This document shows, in pieces, positions 44,863 to 54,236 of a stretch of DNA of 64,000 nt. A program made the position numbers and the translations under genes. Origin of the DNA: Amycolatopsis thermophila. GTDB lineage: Bacteria; Actinomycetota; Actinomycetes; Mycobacteriales; Pseudonocardiaceae. The DNA lies in assembly GCF_030814215.1 (NCBI RefSeq), contig NZ_JAUSUT010000001.1, positions 2,542,001-2,606,000 on the forward strand, given 5' to 3'. Position 1 is the first letter of the stretch; each line of letters begins with the position of its first letter. The notes under the pieces were generated by a model. That model was not told where the DNA came from and made no database searches. It saw only the letters and a program-made list of their open reading frames with translations.

Positions 44863-46254
44863 ATGACTGCTACCGCGACGCGGCCAGCCGTGCCCGGTGG
44901 CCCCGGCGGTGGTGTGCCGGAACCCGCCACGTCCCCGAACGCCCCGCGCTCCGGCCTGGCCGGCCTGTTCGACCTGCCCGGTGCCGCGGTCCGCGGTGTC
45001 GTGCGCTCCGCCCGCACCACGCCCGGCCGTCTCACGGTCATCGCGGTCGGGCTCGTCGTGCTGGCCCTGGTCACCGGGGTCGTCGCGACGATCACGTTGC
45101 AGGAGCGCAAGAACACGATCAACGACCTCGTCGACCACCGGGAACCGCTGGCCGCCGCCTCGCAGGAGGTCTACCGCTCGCTGTCGGACGCCGACGCGAC
45201 CGCGGCGAGCGCGTTCCTCGCGATCGGCGTCGAGCCGGCGCCGCTGCGCCAGCGCTACGACACCGACATCGCGCGCGCCGGTGTCGCGCTGGCGAGGGCC
45301 GCGTCCGACTCGGCGGGTGTGGCGGAGGCCGCCGCGCAGGTGGAGGTGCTGTCCCGCCAGCTGCCCGTCTACACCGGCCTGGTCGAGACGGCCCGCGCGA
45401 ACAAGCGGCAGGGTTTCCCGGTCGGCTCGTCCTACCTGCGCGAGGCGTCGAACCTGATGCGCACGACGATCCTGCCCGCCGCCGAGGACCTGTACCGCAT
45501 CGACACCGACGGCCTGGCCGAGGAGCAGGACGACGCGAGCGGTGTCCCGTGGGCGGCCGGGCTGCTGGTGCTCGCCCTGCTCGGCGCGCTCGTCGCGACC
45601 CAGGTGTACCTGACGCGCAAGACGAACCGCGTCCTCAACGTCGGGCTCGTGGTGGCCACCGCGGCCACGGTCGTCGCGTTGCTGTGGGGCGCGGTGGCGG
45701 TGACCGTGCAGAGCGTGCTGGTCAGCTCGGGCGACGAGGACGGCAGCCACCAGGTGGACGTGCTGGTCCGCGCCCGCATCGCGGCGCTGCAGGCCCGCGC
45801 GAACGAGATGCTGACGCTGGTCGCCCGCGGCGACGGCGGCGGCTACGAACAGGACTTCGCCGAGCTCGCCCCGCAGGTGACCGGTCTGCTCGACGAGGCG
45901 AGGGGGTTCGCCACCGGTGACCTGGCCCGCGAGGTCCAGGGTGCGGCCGACAGCGCCGAGCGGTGGCTGAACACGCACCAGGAGATCCGGGCCAAGGACG
46001 TCGACGGCGCCTACTCCGACGCGGTCAAGCTCGCCGTGGACTCGTCGGTGCAAGGCGGCGCCGCCACCACGTTCGCCAACCTCGACGACGCGCTCGTGGC
46101 CGCGATCGGGCACGGCCGCCAGTCGTTCCTCGACGACACCCGCGCTGGCGACCGCGCGCTGACGCTGCTCGCGCCGGGCTTCGCGGTGCTCGCCGTGGTC
46201 GCGGCGGGCGGCGCCACGATGGGGATCCGTGACAGGCTGAGGGAGTACCGCTGA
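44863..46254 (+). CDS. glnX: GlnX-like membrane protein
   Basis: 463 aa from the ATG at 44863. Four transmembrane helices: after a Pro/Gly-rich cytoplasmic tail (residue about 60-85), at about 230-250, about 260-290 and near the C-terminus ([21 protein letters not shown]). Two extracytoplasmic helical-bundle segments lie between helices. In mycobacteria GlnX passes the signal of amino-acid-bound GlnH to PknG. It overlaps glnH by 1 nt. The family was recognised chiefly from context and topology. Confidence 0.85.
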   Translation: MTATATRPAVPGGPGGGVPEPATSPNAPRSGLAGLFDLPGAAVRGVVRSARTTPGRLTVIAVGLVVLALVTGVVATITLQERKNTINDLVDHREPLAAASQEVYRSLSDADATAASAFLAIGVEPAPLRQRYDTDIARAGVALARAASDSAGVAEAAAQVEVLSRQLPVYTGLVETARANKRQGFPVGSSYLREASNLMRTTILPAAEDLYRIDTDGLAEEQDDASGVPWAAGLLVLALLGALVATQVYLTRKTNRVLNVGLVVATAATVVALLWGAVAVTVQSVLVSSGDEDGSHQVDVLVRARIAALQARANEMLTLVARGDGGGYEQDFAELAPQVTGLLDEARGFATGDLAREVQGAADSAERWLNTHQEIRAKDVDGAYSDAVKLAVDSSVQGGAATTFANLDDALVAAIGHGRQSFLDDTRAGDRALTLLAPGFAVLAVVAAGGATMGIRDRLREYR

Positions 46255-47210
46255 TGGCTCGGGGGAAGGTGGCCGCTCTCGTGGCGGCCGTCGCGCTGCT
46301 GGCCGCCGGGTGCGGCAGCGCCGGGACGCCGGCCGACCCGGCGCCGGTCGGTGACGTGCAGGCGCCGTTGCCCGCCGGGGTGGGCGGCGGCGACACCAGC
46401 AGCGGCAGTTCGGCCGACAACAACTGCGACACGCGCAGCCTGTCGCCGAACGGCTCGATCCCGAACGGGTCCACGATGGACAAGATCCGGGATCGCGGCC
46501 GCCTGATCGCTGGTGTCGACCAGACCAACTTCCTGTTCGGGTTCCTCAACCCCTCCAGCGGCAACCTGGAGGGCTTCGACATCGAGATCGTCAAGCAGAT
46601 CGCGGCGTCGATCTTCGGCGACTGGCAGGGCCACGTGCAGTGGGTGGCCATCCCGTCGTCGGCGCGCGAGCAGGTGCTGAAGGACCACCAGGTCGACATC
46701 GTCGTCCGGACCTACAGCATCACCTGCAGCCGCATGAAGGACGTCGCGTTCTCCGCACCGTACTACCAGGCCGGGCAGGCGGTGCTGGCGCCGAAGAACT
46801 CCGGGGTGCGCGGCATGTCCGACCTCGGCGGCAAGCGCGTGTGCGCCGCGACGAACTCGACCTCGCTGGCCACGATCGCCAAGGCGCAGCCGCGGCCGAT
46901 CCCGGTGTCGGTGAACAACTGGTCGGACTGCCTGCTGCTGATCCAGCAGGGCCAGGTCGACGCGATCTCCACCGACGATGTGATCCTGGCCGGCATGGCG
47001 CGGCAGGACCCCAACCTCGAGGTCGTCGGTCAGCCGTTCACCCGGGAGTTCTACGGAGTGGGGATCCCGCTCGGGCAGGACGACATGGTCCGGTTCGTCA
47101 ACGCCGTGCTGGAGAACGTCCGCAACGGCAGCGCCTGGCAGAACACCTACAAGTACTGGATCGAGCCCGCGCTCGGCCCGGCGTCGCCGCCGGCCGTGTC
47201 CTACCGCTGA
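46254..47210 (+). CDS. glnH: solute-binding lipoprotein
   Basis: 318 aa. The lipobox LLAAGC gives Cys20 as lipidated residue. Periplasmic-binding fold SBP_bac_3: LIAGVDQTNFLFGFLNPSSG, GFDIEIVKQIAASIFGDW, VDIVVRTYSITCSRMKDVAFSAPYY and KRVCAATNST. The ligand pocket suggests acidic amino acids or amides (Asp, Glu, Gln). It is coupled to GlnX and PknG; no ABC permease is adjacent, so it is a sensor rather than an importer. Confidence 0.92.
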   Translation: MARGKVAALVAAVALLAAGCGSAGTPADPAPVGDVQAPLPAGVGGGDTSSGSSADNNCDTRSLSPNGSIPNGSTMDKIRDRGRLIAGVDQTNFLFGFLNPSSGNLEGFDIEIVKQIAASIFGDWQGHVQWVAIPSSAREQVLKDHQVDIVVRTYSITCSRMKDVAFSAPYYQAGQAVLAPKNSGVRGMSDLGGKRVCAATNSTSLATIAKAQPRPIPVSVNNWSDCLLLIQQGQVDAISTDDVILAGMARQDPNLEVVGQPFTREFYGVGIPLGQDDMVRFVNAVLENVRNGSAWQNTYKYWIEPALGPASPPAVSYR

Positions 47211-47223
47211 GGGGGCGCCACCC

Positions 47224-49680
47224 GTGTCCGAAGAGGAGCGCCGTCCGCGTCACGCACGCCCGGACGACCAGCCGATCACCGGCTCGCTCGACGACGAGCC
47301 CCGCCGCACGTCGTTGCACGAACCGGTGCCCTCGGCCGCCGAAACGCAGATCATCGAACCGGTCCGCCCGCCGGCGCAGCCGGTGCAGCCGGACGACGTC
47401 CAGCTCACCAGCGTGCTCGCGTCACCGGCGCCGATGACCGAGATGATCCGCCCGCCCGCGCCGCCGCCGGAACCGAGCGGCCCCGGCGTGCTGCCCGACC
47501 CCGGTACCGACAGCGTGCTGCCCGAACAGTCCAGTGGCCACACGGGTTCGGGCAGCCGGCCCGGCACCGGACCGGGCACCGGCACCGGGGCGTTCCCGGG
47601 CACCGCACGGCGCACCGGACGGCGATCGCGCCGCGGTCGTCTCGGCGCCGGGCTGGTCGAAGTGCCGCCGGTGCCCTACCGCGACCCGGCGTCGGCCGTG
47701 CTCACCAACCCGGTGGTGTCGGAGGAGAAGCGCTACTGCGGCAACTGTTCCGCCAAGGTCGGCCGTGGTTCGGCCGGACCGGAGGGCGTGTGCGAGAAGT
47801 GCGGCACGGCCTACTCCTTCCTGCCCACGCTGCAGCCCGGCGACCTGGTCGGCGGGCAGTACGAGGTGCTCGGCGCGATCGCCTACGGCGGTCTGGGCTG
47901 GATCTACCTCGCCAAGGACCGCAACGTCAACGACCGCTGGGTCGTCCTCAAAGGACTGATCGACACCGGTGACCCGACGGCCGTCGCGGCGGCGGTGAAC
48001 GAGACCCGGTTCCTGGCCGAGGTCGAGCACCCGAACATCGTCAAGATCTACAACTTCGTGCAGCACCCGGACGCGCGCACCGGGCACGCCATCGGCTACA
48101 TCGTGATGGAGTACATCGGCGGCCAGTCGCTGCGCCAGCTCGCGCTGGCCCACCAGCGCGCCGCCGGCCGGCCGGAACCGCTGCCGATCGCCCAGGTGAT
48201 CGCCTACGGCCTGGAGATCCTGCCCGCGCTCGGCTACCTGCACAGCCAGGGGCTGCTGTACTGCGATCTCAAGCCGGACAACGTGATCCAGACCCACGAG
48301 CAGCTCAAGCTGATCGACCTGGGCGCGGTGCGGCGCATCGACGACTACACCAGCCCGCTGTTCTTCACCACCGGTTACAGCGCGCCGGAGCTGACCACGC
48401 ACGGTGCGTCGGTCGCCTCCGACCTCTACACCGTGGGCCGCACACTGGCCGTGCTGAGCTTCGAGTTCAACGGCTACACCACGAAGTACAAGGCCGGGTT
48501 GCCCACGCCGGACCAGGTGCCGCTGTTCAAGCTCTTCGGCTCCTACTACCGGTTCCTCAAGCGCGCGACGCACCCGGACCCGGACCGGCGGTTCCTCTCC
48601 GCCGAGGAGATGGCCGACCAGCTGGCCGGTGTGCTGCGCGAGATCATCGCGATGGGCACCGGGAAACCGCGTCCCGCGGTGTCCACTGTGTTCGGTCCGG
48701 AGACCAACGCCTTCGGCGTGGACCTGGTAGTGCCCGAGGCGGGCTGGACCGTTCCGCTGCCGGACGCCGTCGAGGTCGTGTCCGGCCTGCCGATCCCGCA
48801 GGTGGACACCGACGACCCGGCGGCGGGCATCCTGGCCACCACGACGGCCGTGGACCCGCGCAGCGCCATCGACGCGCTGGCCGGTGCGCCGCCGGACTCG
48901 ATCGAGGTGCGGCTGCGGATCGTCCGCGCGCGCATCGAGCTGGGCGAGCTGGCCGAGGCGAGCCGTCAGCTGCAGGCGGCGCAGTACCTGGCGATCCGGG
49001 CGGGCTACCCGCACGACTGGCGCATCGACTGGCACCGCGGGCTGATCGAGCTCGCCGGCGGGCGGCCGCGTGTCGCGAACGTGGCGTTCGAGACGGTGTA
49101 CGACGACCTGCCCGGCGAGATCGCGCCGAAGCTGGCGCTCGCGGTGAGTGCCGAGGGCATCGGTGACTACTTCACCGCCGCCCGGCTGTACGAGCAGGTG
49201 TGGCGCACGGACCGGGCATACGTGAGCGCGGCCTTCGGCCTGGCGCGGGTGTACCTGGCGCAGGGCGCGCGGGCGGGGGCGATCGAGGTGCTGGAGTCGG
49301 TGCCGTCGGCGTCCACGCACTACGTCGCCGCGCAGGTCGCCGCCATCAAGATCAAGACCCGCGCGGCCGGCCCCAGCACCGCGGTCAGCGAAGCCGATCT
49401 GGTGGACGCGAGCTCGAAGCTGGAACGGCTGCGGCTGGACGCGGAGCGGCACACGCGGATGTCGGCTGAGGTGCTCGAGGCGGCGTTCGCATTCGTGCAG
49501 GGCGCCCCGCCGGGATACCGCACCAGCGCGAAGGTCCTGGGCTGCGAACTGTCCGAACGGGACGTTCGCTTCGGACTGGAACGCTGCTACCGCACGCTGG
49601 CGCGGCTGGCGCACACCCCGGGCGACCGCATCGAACTGGTCGACCGCGCCAACTCGGTCCGGCCGCGCACGCTCACCTGA
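47224..49680 (+). CDS. pknG: serine/threonine protein kinase PknG
   Basis: 818 aa from GTG. Long disordered N-terminus (1-140) with phosphorylatable Thr, a rubredoxin-like metal site with Cys172, Cys175, Cys190 and Cys193, then the kinase domain: Lys243 in VVLKGL, catalytic YCDLKPDN and LIDLGAVR (DLG instead of DFG). TPR-like repeats form the C-terminus (GLIELAGGRPRVANVAFE, AARLYEQVW). It controls nitrogen/carbon balance by phosphorylating GarA or OdhI, which is not in the window. Confidence 0.96.
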   Translation: MSEEERRPRHARPDDQPITGSLDDEPRRTSLHEPVPSAAETQIIEPVRPPAQPVQPDDVQLTSVLASPAPMTEMIRPPAPPPEPSGPGVLPDPGTDSVLPEQSSGHTGSGSRPGTGPGTGTGAFPGTARRTGRRSRRGRLGAGLVEVPPVPYRDPASAVLTNPVVSEEKRYCGNCSAKVGRGSAGPEGVCEKCGTAYSFLPTLQPGDLVGGQYEVLGAIAYGGLGWIYLAKDRNVNDRWVVLKGLIDTGDPTAVAAAVNETRFLAEVEHPNIVKIYNFVQHPDARTGHAIGYIVMEYIGGQSLRQLALAHQRAAGRPEPLPIAQVIAYGLEILPALGYLHSQGLLYCDLKPDNVIQTHEQLKLIDLGAVRRIDDYTSPLFFTTGYSAPELTTHGASVASDLYTVGRTLAVLSFEFNGYTTKYKAGLPTPDQVPLFKLFGSYYRFLKRATHPDPDRRFLSAEEMADQLAGVLREIIAMGTGKPRPAVSTVFGPETNAFGVDLVVPEAGWTVPLPDAVEVVSGLPIPQVDTDDPAAGILATTTAVDPRSAIDALAGAPPDSIEVRLRIVRARIELGELAEASRQLQAAQYLAIRAGYPHDWRIDWHRGLIELAGGRPRVANVAFETVYDDLPGEIAPKLALAVSAEGIGDYFTAARLYEQVWRTDRAYVSAAFGLARVYLAQGARAGAIEVLESVPSASTHYVAAQVAAIKIKTRAAGPSTAVSEADLVDASSKLERLRLDAERHTRMSAEVLEAAFAFVQGAPPGYRTSAKVLGCELSERDVRFGLERCYRTLARLAHTPGDRIELVDRANSVRPRTLT

Positions 49681-49690
49681 CCGCGCCGCG

Positions 49691-50272
49691 TCAGGGGTTG
49701 ATGTCCCAGTCCTCGCGGCGGCGCGGTTGCTGGGTGAACTTGCTGAGTGCGTCCGGGTCGCCGTGGTTGGTGAAGTGCTCCAGTCCGACCTGGACGAACA
49801 GCCCGCGGGCGCGCAGCGCGACCGGGCCGTCCGCGGAGTCGAGGTGTCCGTCGGCGCTGGCGTAGATCTTGCGCCCCGCCACGCCGTCCACCCGCGCCGC
49901 GATGAACAGCGTCGTCCCGACCGGGACCGGCCGCAGGAAATCCGTTTCCAGCTTGCCGGTCACCGCGGGGCGGCGCAGCAGGTTGCCGACGGCGGATCCG
50001 AGCGCCTCGTCGAACGCGCACGCCAGCAACCCGCCGTGGGCGAGGCCGGGCGCGCCCTGGTGCGCACGCGTGACCGGGAACTTCGAGTACACGACGCCGC
50101 CGTCACCGACGGTGGAACGCATGTGCAGTCCGTTGTCGACATCGCCGCACCCGAAGCACTCCGCGTAGTGCATGGCCAGCTCGGTACCGGGTCCCGGTGC
50201 CTCCGGGTGGAACCGCGGCGCCTCGGTCTCGACCGGGGGCCACGGAGTCGCAGGTCGGCGCTTCTCGCTCAC
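49691..50272 (-). CDS. PaaI-type hotdog thioesterase
   Basis: 193 aa from GTG. CFGCGDVDNGLHMRS near residue 40 and the hotdog helix HGGLLACAFDEALGSA (Gly-rich start and catalytic acid) are typical of the PaaI/4HBT branch. A likely small CxxC site may bind zinc. It converges on pknG with 10 bp between the stops. Confidence 0.85.
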   Translation of the reverse strand: MSEKRRPATPWPPVETEAPRFHPEAPGPGTELAMHYAECFGCGDVDNGLHMRSTVGDGGVVYSKFPVTRAHQGAPGLAHGGLLACAFDEALGSAVGNLLRRPAVTGKLETDFLRPVPVGTTLFIAARVDGVAGRKIYASADGHLDSADGPVALRARGLFVQVGLEHFTNHGDPDALSKFTQQPRRREDWDINP

Positions 50273-50428
50273 CTCGACACGGTAACCGGTTCTAGCGCGA
50301 ATCACGCGGGGTACCCCGGCTTCGGAGAGACAAAAACCACGAGAAGAGAGAAAATCACTACCCGATGGTACTAAGGTCGCAACCTTGACCGCGCTGGAAC
50401 GAAACGGTTTGAGGAGGTCGGGGCGAAC

Positions 50429-51790
50429 ATGACACACGCAGCGCAGGCACCCGAAGTGGACGAGAAGACGGTCAAGAGAGCCGTCCTCGCGTCCGCGATG
50501 GGTAACGCAACAGAGTGGTACGACTACGGGGTGTTCACCTCGGGCGCGATCGCCGCCAGCATCGGCACGGTGTTCTTTCCCGGCGAAGGAAACGCGATCC
50601 TCAAATCGCTGGCTCTGGTGGCGATCGGGTTCGTGGTACGGCCGTTCGGCGGAGCGTTCTTCGGCCCACTGGGCGACAAGATCGGCCGCCAGAAGGTGCT
50701 GGCGATCACGATCCTGCTGATGTCGGGGTGCACGTTCCTGGTCGGCTGCCTGCCCACGTACGCGGGCGACTACGCCATCGGCATCGGCGCGCCGATCCTG
50801 GTGCTGCTGCTGCGGCTGATCCAGGGCTTCTCCACCGGTGGTGAGTACGGCGGCGCGGCGACGTTCATCGCCGAGTACGCACCCACCCGCAGGCGCGGGT
50901 TCTGGGGCAGCTTCCTGGAGATGGGCACGCTCGCCGGTTACGTGCTGGGCAACCTGGTCGTGCTGGCGGTGACGCTGTCGTTCACCGCGGAGCAGGTGGA
51001 CAGCTGGGCGTGGCGGATCCCGTTCTTCGTGGCCCTGCCGCTCGGCCTGATCGGTCTCTACCTCCGGAACAAGCTGGAGGACACGCCGGAGTTCCGGCGC
51101 CTGGAGGCCGCGGGTGAGAAGGCGGAGAAGGCTCCGTTGAAGGAGACCCTGTCGCGCAACTGGCGCATGATCCTCAACCTGATCGGGATCGTGCTGCTGC
51201 TCAACATCGCCGACTACATGTTGCTGACCACGATGCCGACCTACTTCACGGACACGTTGAAGATCAGCGACAACACGTCGACGATCATCATCGTGATCGT
51301 CGAGGTCATCCAGATCGCGCTGATCGCTCCCCTCGGCGCGCTCTCCGACCGGATCGGCCGGAAACCGATGCTGCTCACCGCGGCCATCGGGTTCCTCGTG
51401 CTGAGCTACCCGTCGATCAAGCTGATGCAGAGCGGCAACACCGTGTTGCTGTTCCTCGGGTTCCTCATCGTCGCGCTGCTGCTGGTGCTGATGCTGGCCG
51501 TGATCGGTTCGACGTTCCCGGCGATGTTCCCGACCCGCGTCCGCTACGGCGCCTTCGCGATCGGCTACAACGTCTCGACGTCGCTGTTCGGCGGTACCTG
51601 CGGTGTCGTTGTGACCGCGCTGATCCACGGCACGGGCAACGACGACTGGCCGGCCTTCTACCTGATGATCGCCGCGGCGATCGCGCTGTTCCCGATCATC
51701 AAGATCCCGGAGACCGCGCGGGTCCCGATGGACCACATCAACGAGCAGGGCCTGACCGCCGTTCCGGCGGCCAAGGCCGCGACGAACTGA
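50429..51790 (+). CDS. MHS family (ProP-like) MFS transporter
   Basis: 453 aa from the ATG with GAGGAGG upstream. MGNATEWYDYGVFTSGAI, GPLGDKIGRQKVL and GGEYGGAATFIAEYAPTRRRG define the metabolite:H+ symporter group. It is a close paralogue of the protein at 29890. A 40-aa membrane peptide is encoded convergently across a shared terminator. The substrate may be a betaine, proline or organic acid. Confidence 0.88.
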   Translation: MTHAAQAPEVDEKTVKRAVLASAMGNATEWYDYGVFTSGAIAASIGTVFFPGEGNAILKSLALVAIGFVVRPFGGAFFGPLGDKIGRQKVLAITILLMSGCTFLVGCLPTYAGDYAIGIGAPILVLLLRLIQGFSTGGEYGGAATFIAEYAPTRRRGFWGSFLEMGTLAGYVLGNLVVLAVTLSFTAEQVDSWAWRIPFFVALPLGLIGLYLRNKLEDTPEFRRLEAAGEKAEKAPLKETLSRNWRMILNLIGIVLLLNIADYMLLTTMPTYFTDTLKISDNTSTIIIVIVEVIQIALIAPLGALSDRIGRKPMLLTAAIGFLVLSYPSIKLMQSGNTVLLFLGFLIVALLLVLMLAVIGSTFPAMFPTRVRYGAFAIGYNVSTSLFGGTCGVVVTALIHGTGNDDWPAFYLMIAAAIALFPIIKIPETARVPMDHINEQGLTAVPAAKAATN

Positions 51791-51806
51791 CCGTTCGGCA
51801 AAAGGT

Positions 51807-51838
51807 GAGGGCCGGGTCCCGTGGGGGGCCCGGCCCTC
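51807..51838. terminator. bidirectional terminator
   Basis: A 14-bp stem with one wobble (arms 51807-51820 and 51825-51838) lies between the MHS transporter and the convergent 40-aa gene. Confidence 0.75.
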
Positions 51839-51840
51839 GC

Positions 51841-51963
51841 TCACTCGGTGACGTCGGCAGCGGCCGTGCCACGAGGAGCGAACTGACGACGCGCGTAGGC
51901 CGCCAGAGCCGATGCCACCGCAACCGCAACGCCGGCTTCCACCAGCAGTGCCGTGAAGACCAT
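51841..51963 (-). CDS. 40-aa single-pass membrane peptide
   Basis: ATG 51963 is preceded by GAGGAGGAAGC, an excellent ribosome site. The product has one hydrophobic helix (MVFTALLVEAGVAVAVASAL) followed by a basic tail (AAYARRQFAPRG). It resembles small accessory subunits of some transporters (for example MetS), but there is no sequence match I can name. Too short for many annotators. Confidence 0.65.
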   Translation of the reverse strand: MVFTALLVEAGVAVAVASALAAYARRQFAPRGTAAADVTE

Positions 51964-52163
51964 TGCTTCCTCCTCGCGAGGGTTCGGGCGCGGCTGATCA
52001 CCGCGCCGTGTTACTGGGGTGTGTTCCGGGGGATGATCCCCGTGTTACTCATCGCCACGAAGTCGGTGAGTATTTCTCCCACAGCCCCCCGTTGAGGGGT
52101 GATCTCGACCACGGCAGAATGAACCGCGGCGAAACCGCAACACGAGAGGAGGCGGCTGGGGTA

Positions 52164-52325
52164 ATGGGCGAACCACCTCGGCCCGGCGTCGGTGAGGCGG
52201 CGCGGCTGCTGGACGACCGGACGCAGCAGATCGTCGCGGTGCCCCCGCTGCTCGACGACGCCGAACCCGACCAGAGCCCGCTGGCCCCCACGCCTCCGCC
52301 GGCCCTCGACGGGCACGCCCTGTAG
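52164..52325 (+). CDS. 53-aa hypothetical protein
   Basis: Start ATG with AGGAGG 12 nt upstream, a little far. The product is acidic and Pro-rich (MGEPPRPGVGEAARLLDDRT ... APTPPPALDGHAL). A terminator-like hairpin follows immediately. Conserved status unknown. Confidence 0.4.
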   Translation: MGEPPRPGVGEAARLLDDRTQQIVAVPPLLDDAEPDQSPLAPTPPPALDGHAL

Positions 52326-52331
52326 GAACGG

Positions 52332-52364
52332 CGAAGGCCACCCCCGCTGCGGGAGTGGCCTTCG
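52332..52364. terminator. terminator between converging genes
   Basis: A 10-bp stem (52332-52341 with 52355-52364) with a C-rich/G-rich loop lies between the 53-aa gene and the L,D-transpeptidase gene. It can serve both directions. Confidence 0.7.
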
Positions 52365-52377
52365 TGTCGTGACGGGA

Positions 52378-53580
52378 TCAGCTCGCGAGGGCGGACAACT
52401 TCGTCCAGTCCGCCCAGGAGTAGGTCCAGTCGGAGTAGTCGCCGTCCTTGGCCGACAGCGTCTGGGTGCTGCCGGTGATCTCGACCGGGTCGCCGATCAG
52501 CGCGCCGTCGTAGTACTCCTTCGCCCGCGCCGGCGACAGGTTGACGCAGCCGTGCGACACGTTCTGCTTGCCCTGCGCCCACACCGACGACGCCAGGCCG
52601 TGGATGAACTCCCCGTTGTTCGAGATCCGCACCGCCCACGGCACGTTGACGTCGAAGTAGTCGTAGCGCGGGTTGCTCATCGAGTAGGTCGGGTGCTTGG
52701 ACATCACGACGTGGATGCCGCTGTGCGTGACGCGGCCCGGGTCGGAGTCCAGCCCGTAGCTGGCGGGGTAGTCGGCGATCTGCACGCCGTCCCGGATCAC
52801 CTGCATGTGGTGGGACTTGACGTCGCCCTTGACGATCTGCGAGCGGCCGATCGAGAACGACGCCGTCACGTCCTGCTTGCCGTAGGTGCCGTCACCGATC
52901 TTGAGACCGTAGAGGTTCGCGGCCACCTTCACCTGCGTGTTCGGCTGCCAGTACTCCTTGGGCCGCCAGTGCACGCTGGTGTCGGACACCCAGGCCCAGG
53001 AACCCTCGGTGTGCGGCGCGGTCTCGACGGTCAGGGCGCGTTCGACCGCGGCCTTGTCGGTGACCTTGGAGCTGAAGGTGAGCGCGATCGGCATCGCGAT
53101 GCCGTAGGTCTGGTTGTCGCCGACGTTCAGGCTGGCCGTCAGCTGCTTGCGCGGACTGACCGTGGTGAACGAACCGGCGATGGTGATCTGCTTGCCGTCG
53201 GCGCCCAGCGCGGTGCCCGACCACGTGTACTTCTTGCCGTAGCCGAGGTCCTCGGTGGCCGCCCAGCTGCGCTTGTCGGCCGCGAGCTGGCCGGCGACCT
53301 GCTTGCCGTCCGGGTTGGTGAGGGTGACCGTCTGCAGTTCACCGTTGGCGACCGTCACCTGGGCCGCGTCGCTGGGCGCCACGTCCTTGGCGCCGTCGGC
53401 GGGCTGCACGGTCAGCTTCGCCGGCTGCGCCGACGTCTGCTGCGCGTCGGCCGACGTCCCCGCCCCGCCCGTCGCGGCGCTGCCGGAGCCGTCACCGCTG
53501 CACGCGCTCAAGGTCAGTACCGCGGCCAGTCCGAGGCCGAACAGCGCCAGCGGTCCCCGTCGTCTGTGAAGTTGTGTCAC
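52378..53580 (-). CDS. L,D-transpeptidase lipoprotein
   Basis: 400 aa from GTG. Lipobox LSAC with Cys27. Two Ig-like domains (residues about 55-250) lead to the YkuD catalytic domain with HGLASSVWAQGKQNVSHGCVNL; Cys in SHGCVN is the nucleophile. It makes 3-3 peptidoglycan cross-links, resistant to most beta-lactams except carbapenems. It is of the mycobacterial LdtMt2/LdtB layout. Single gene. Confidence 0.94.
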   Translation of the reverse strand: MTQLHRRRGPLALFGLGLAAVLTLSACSGDGSGSAATGGAGTSADAQQTSAQPAKLTVQPADGAKDVAPSDAAQVTVANGELQTVTLTNPDGKQVAGQLAADKRSWAATEDLGYGKKYTWSGTALGADGKQITIAGSFTTVSPRKQLTASLNVGDNQTYGIAMPIALTFSSKVTDKAAVERALTVETAPHTEGSWAWVSDTSVHWRPKEYWQPNTQVKVAANLYGLKIGDGTYGKQDVTASFSIGRSQIVKGDVKSHHMQVIRDGVQIADYPASYGLDSDPGRVTHSGIHVVMSKHPTYSMSNPRYDYFDVNVPWAVRISNNGEFIHGLASSVWAQGKQNVSHGCVNLSPARAKEYYDGALIGDPVEITGSTQTLSAKDGDYSDWTYSWADWTKLSALAS

Positions 53581-53969
53581 CTGTGCATCCCCTTCATCCC
53601 CTGTCGCCAGTCAGACGCGTGTCCGTAGGTGATCGTTGACGCTCAGGAGTGTGACTCGCGTCACTATCAAGGGAACCCCAGTGTCGGAACGCCACGGCCG
53701 GCCGCTAGATGATCAGCCTATCGAGTGGGTCCGACAGTGATCGGGTGACGCCTTTACGCCATCTCGGTGACTGAGTCAAAGGGGTCCGAAATCGCGCACA
53801 TCCGGGTAGGCTGCCGCGCAGGCCGTTGTTTTGCGTGGTCGTGGCTACACACTCGCGGAACTTTCGACGCGGGCCCTGAGCCGCCGCGCTCGTCGCTCGA
53901 TCGAACCGTCCGGGCGGCCCGGAAGGCCGCTCGCGGCCTTCGCTCGAGTACTGACGAGGAGCAACAGCG

Positions 53970-54173
53970 GTGGCGCAAGGCACTGTGAAGTGGTTCAACG
54001 CCGAGAAGGGCTTCGGCTTCATCGCCCAGGACAACGGTGAGGGCGACGTGTTCGTGCACTACTCGGAGATCGAGGGCCGGGGTTTCCGCACCCTCGAGGA
54101 GAACCAGCGCGTGGAGTTCGAGATCGGCCAGGGGCAGAAGGGGCCGCAGGCCCAGAAGGTGCGGGTCATCTGA
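53970..54173 (+). CDS. cold-shock protein, CspA family
   Basis: 67 aa from GTG, with GAGGAG about 8 nt upstream. KGFGFI and [13 protein letters not shown] motifs. It differs from the product at 44485 mostly at the end and in the loop (AQDNGEGD against TPDEGGGD). The leader is at least 200 nt without a gene, as expected for a regulated csp mRNA. Confidence 0.95.
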   Translation: MAQGTVKWFNAEKGFGFIAQDNGEGDVFVHYSEIEGRGFRTLEENQRVEFEIGQGQKGPQAQKVRVI

Positions 54174-54196
54174 CACCGGCCTTCATCAAGCCGTCC

Positions 54197-54224
54197 CGTC
54201 CCCGGCGATCCTTCGCCGGGGACG
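54197..54224 (+). terminator. intrinsic terminator of the second csp gene
   Basis: A 12-bp perfect stem (54197-54208 with 54213-54224) and a 4-nt loop, followed by GTTTTGT. Confidence 0.9.
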
Positions 54225-54236
54225 GTTTTGTCCGGG

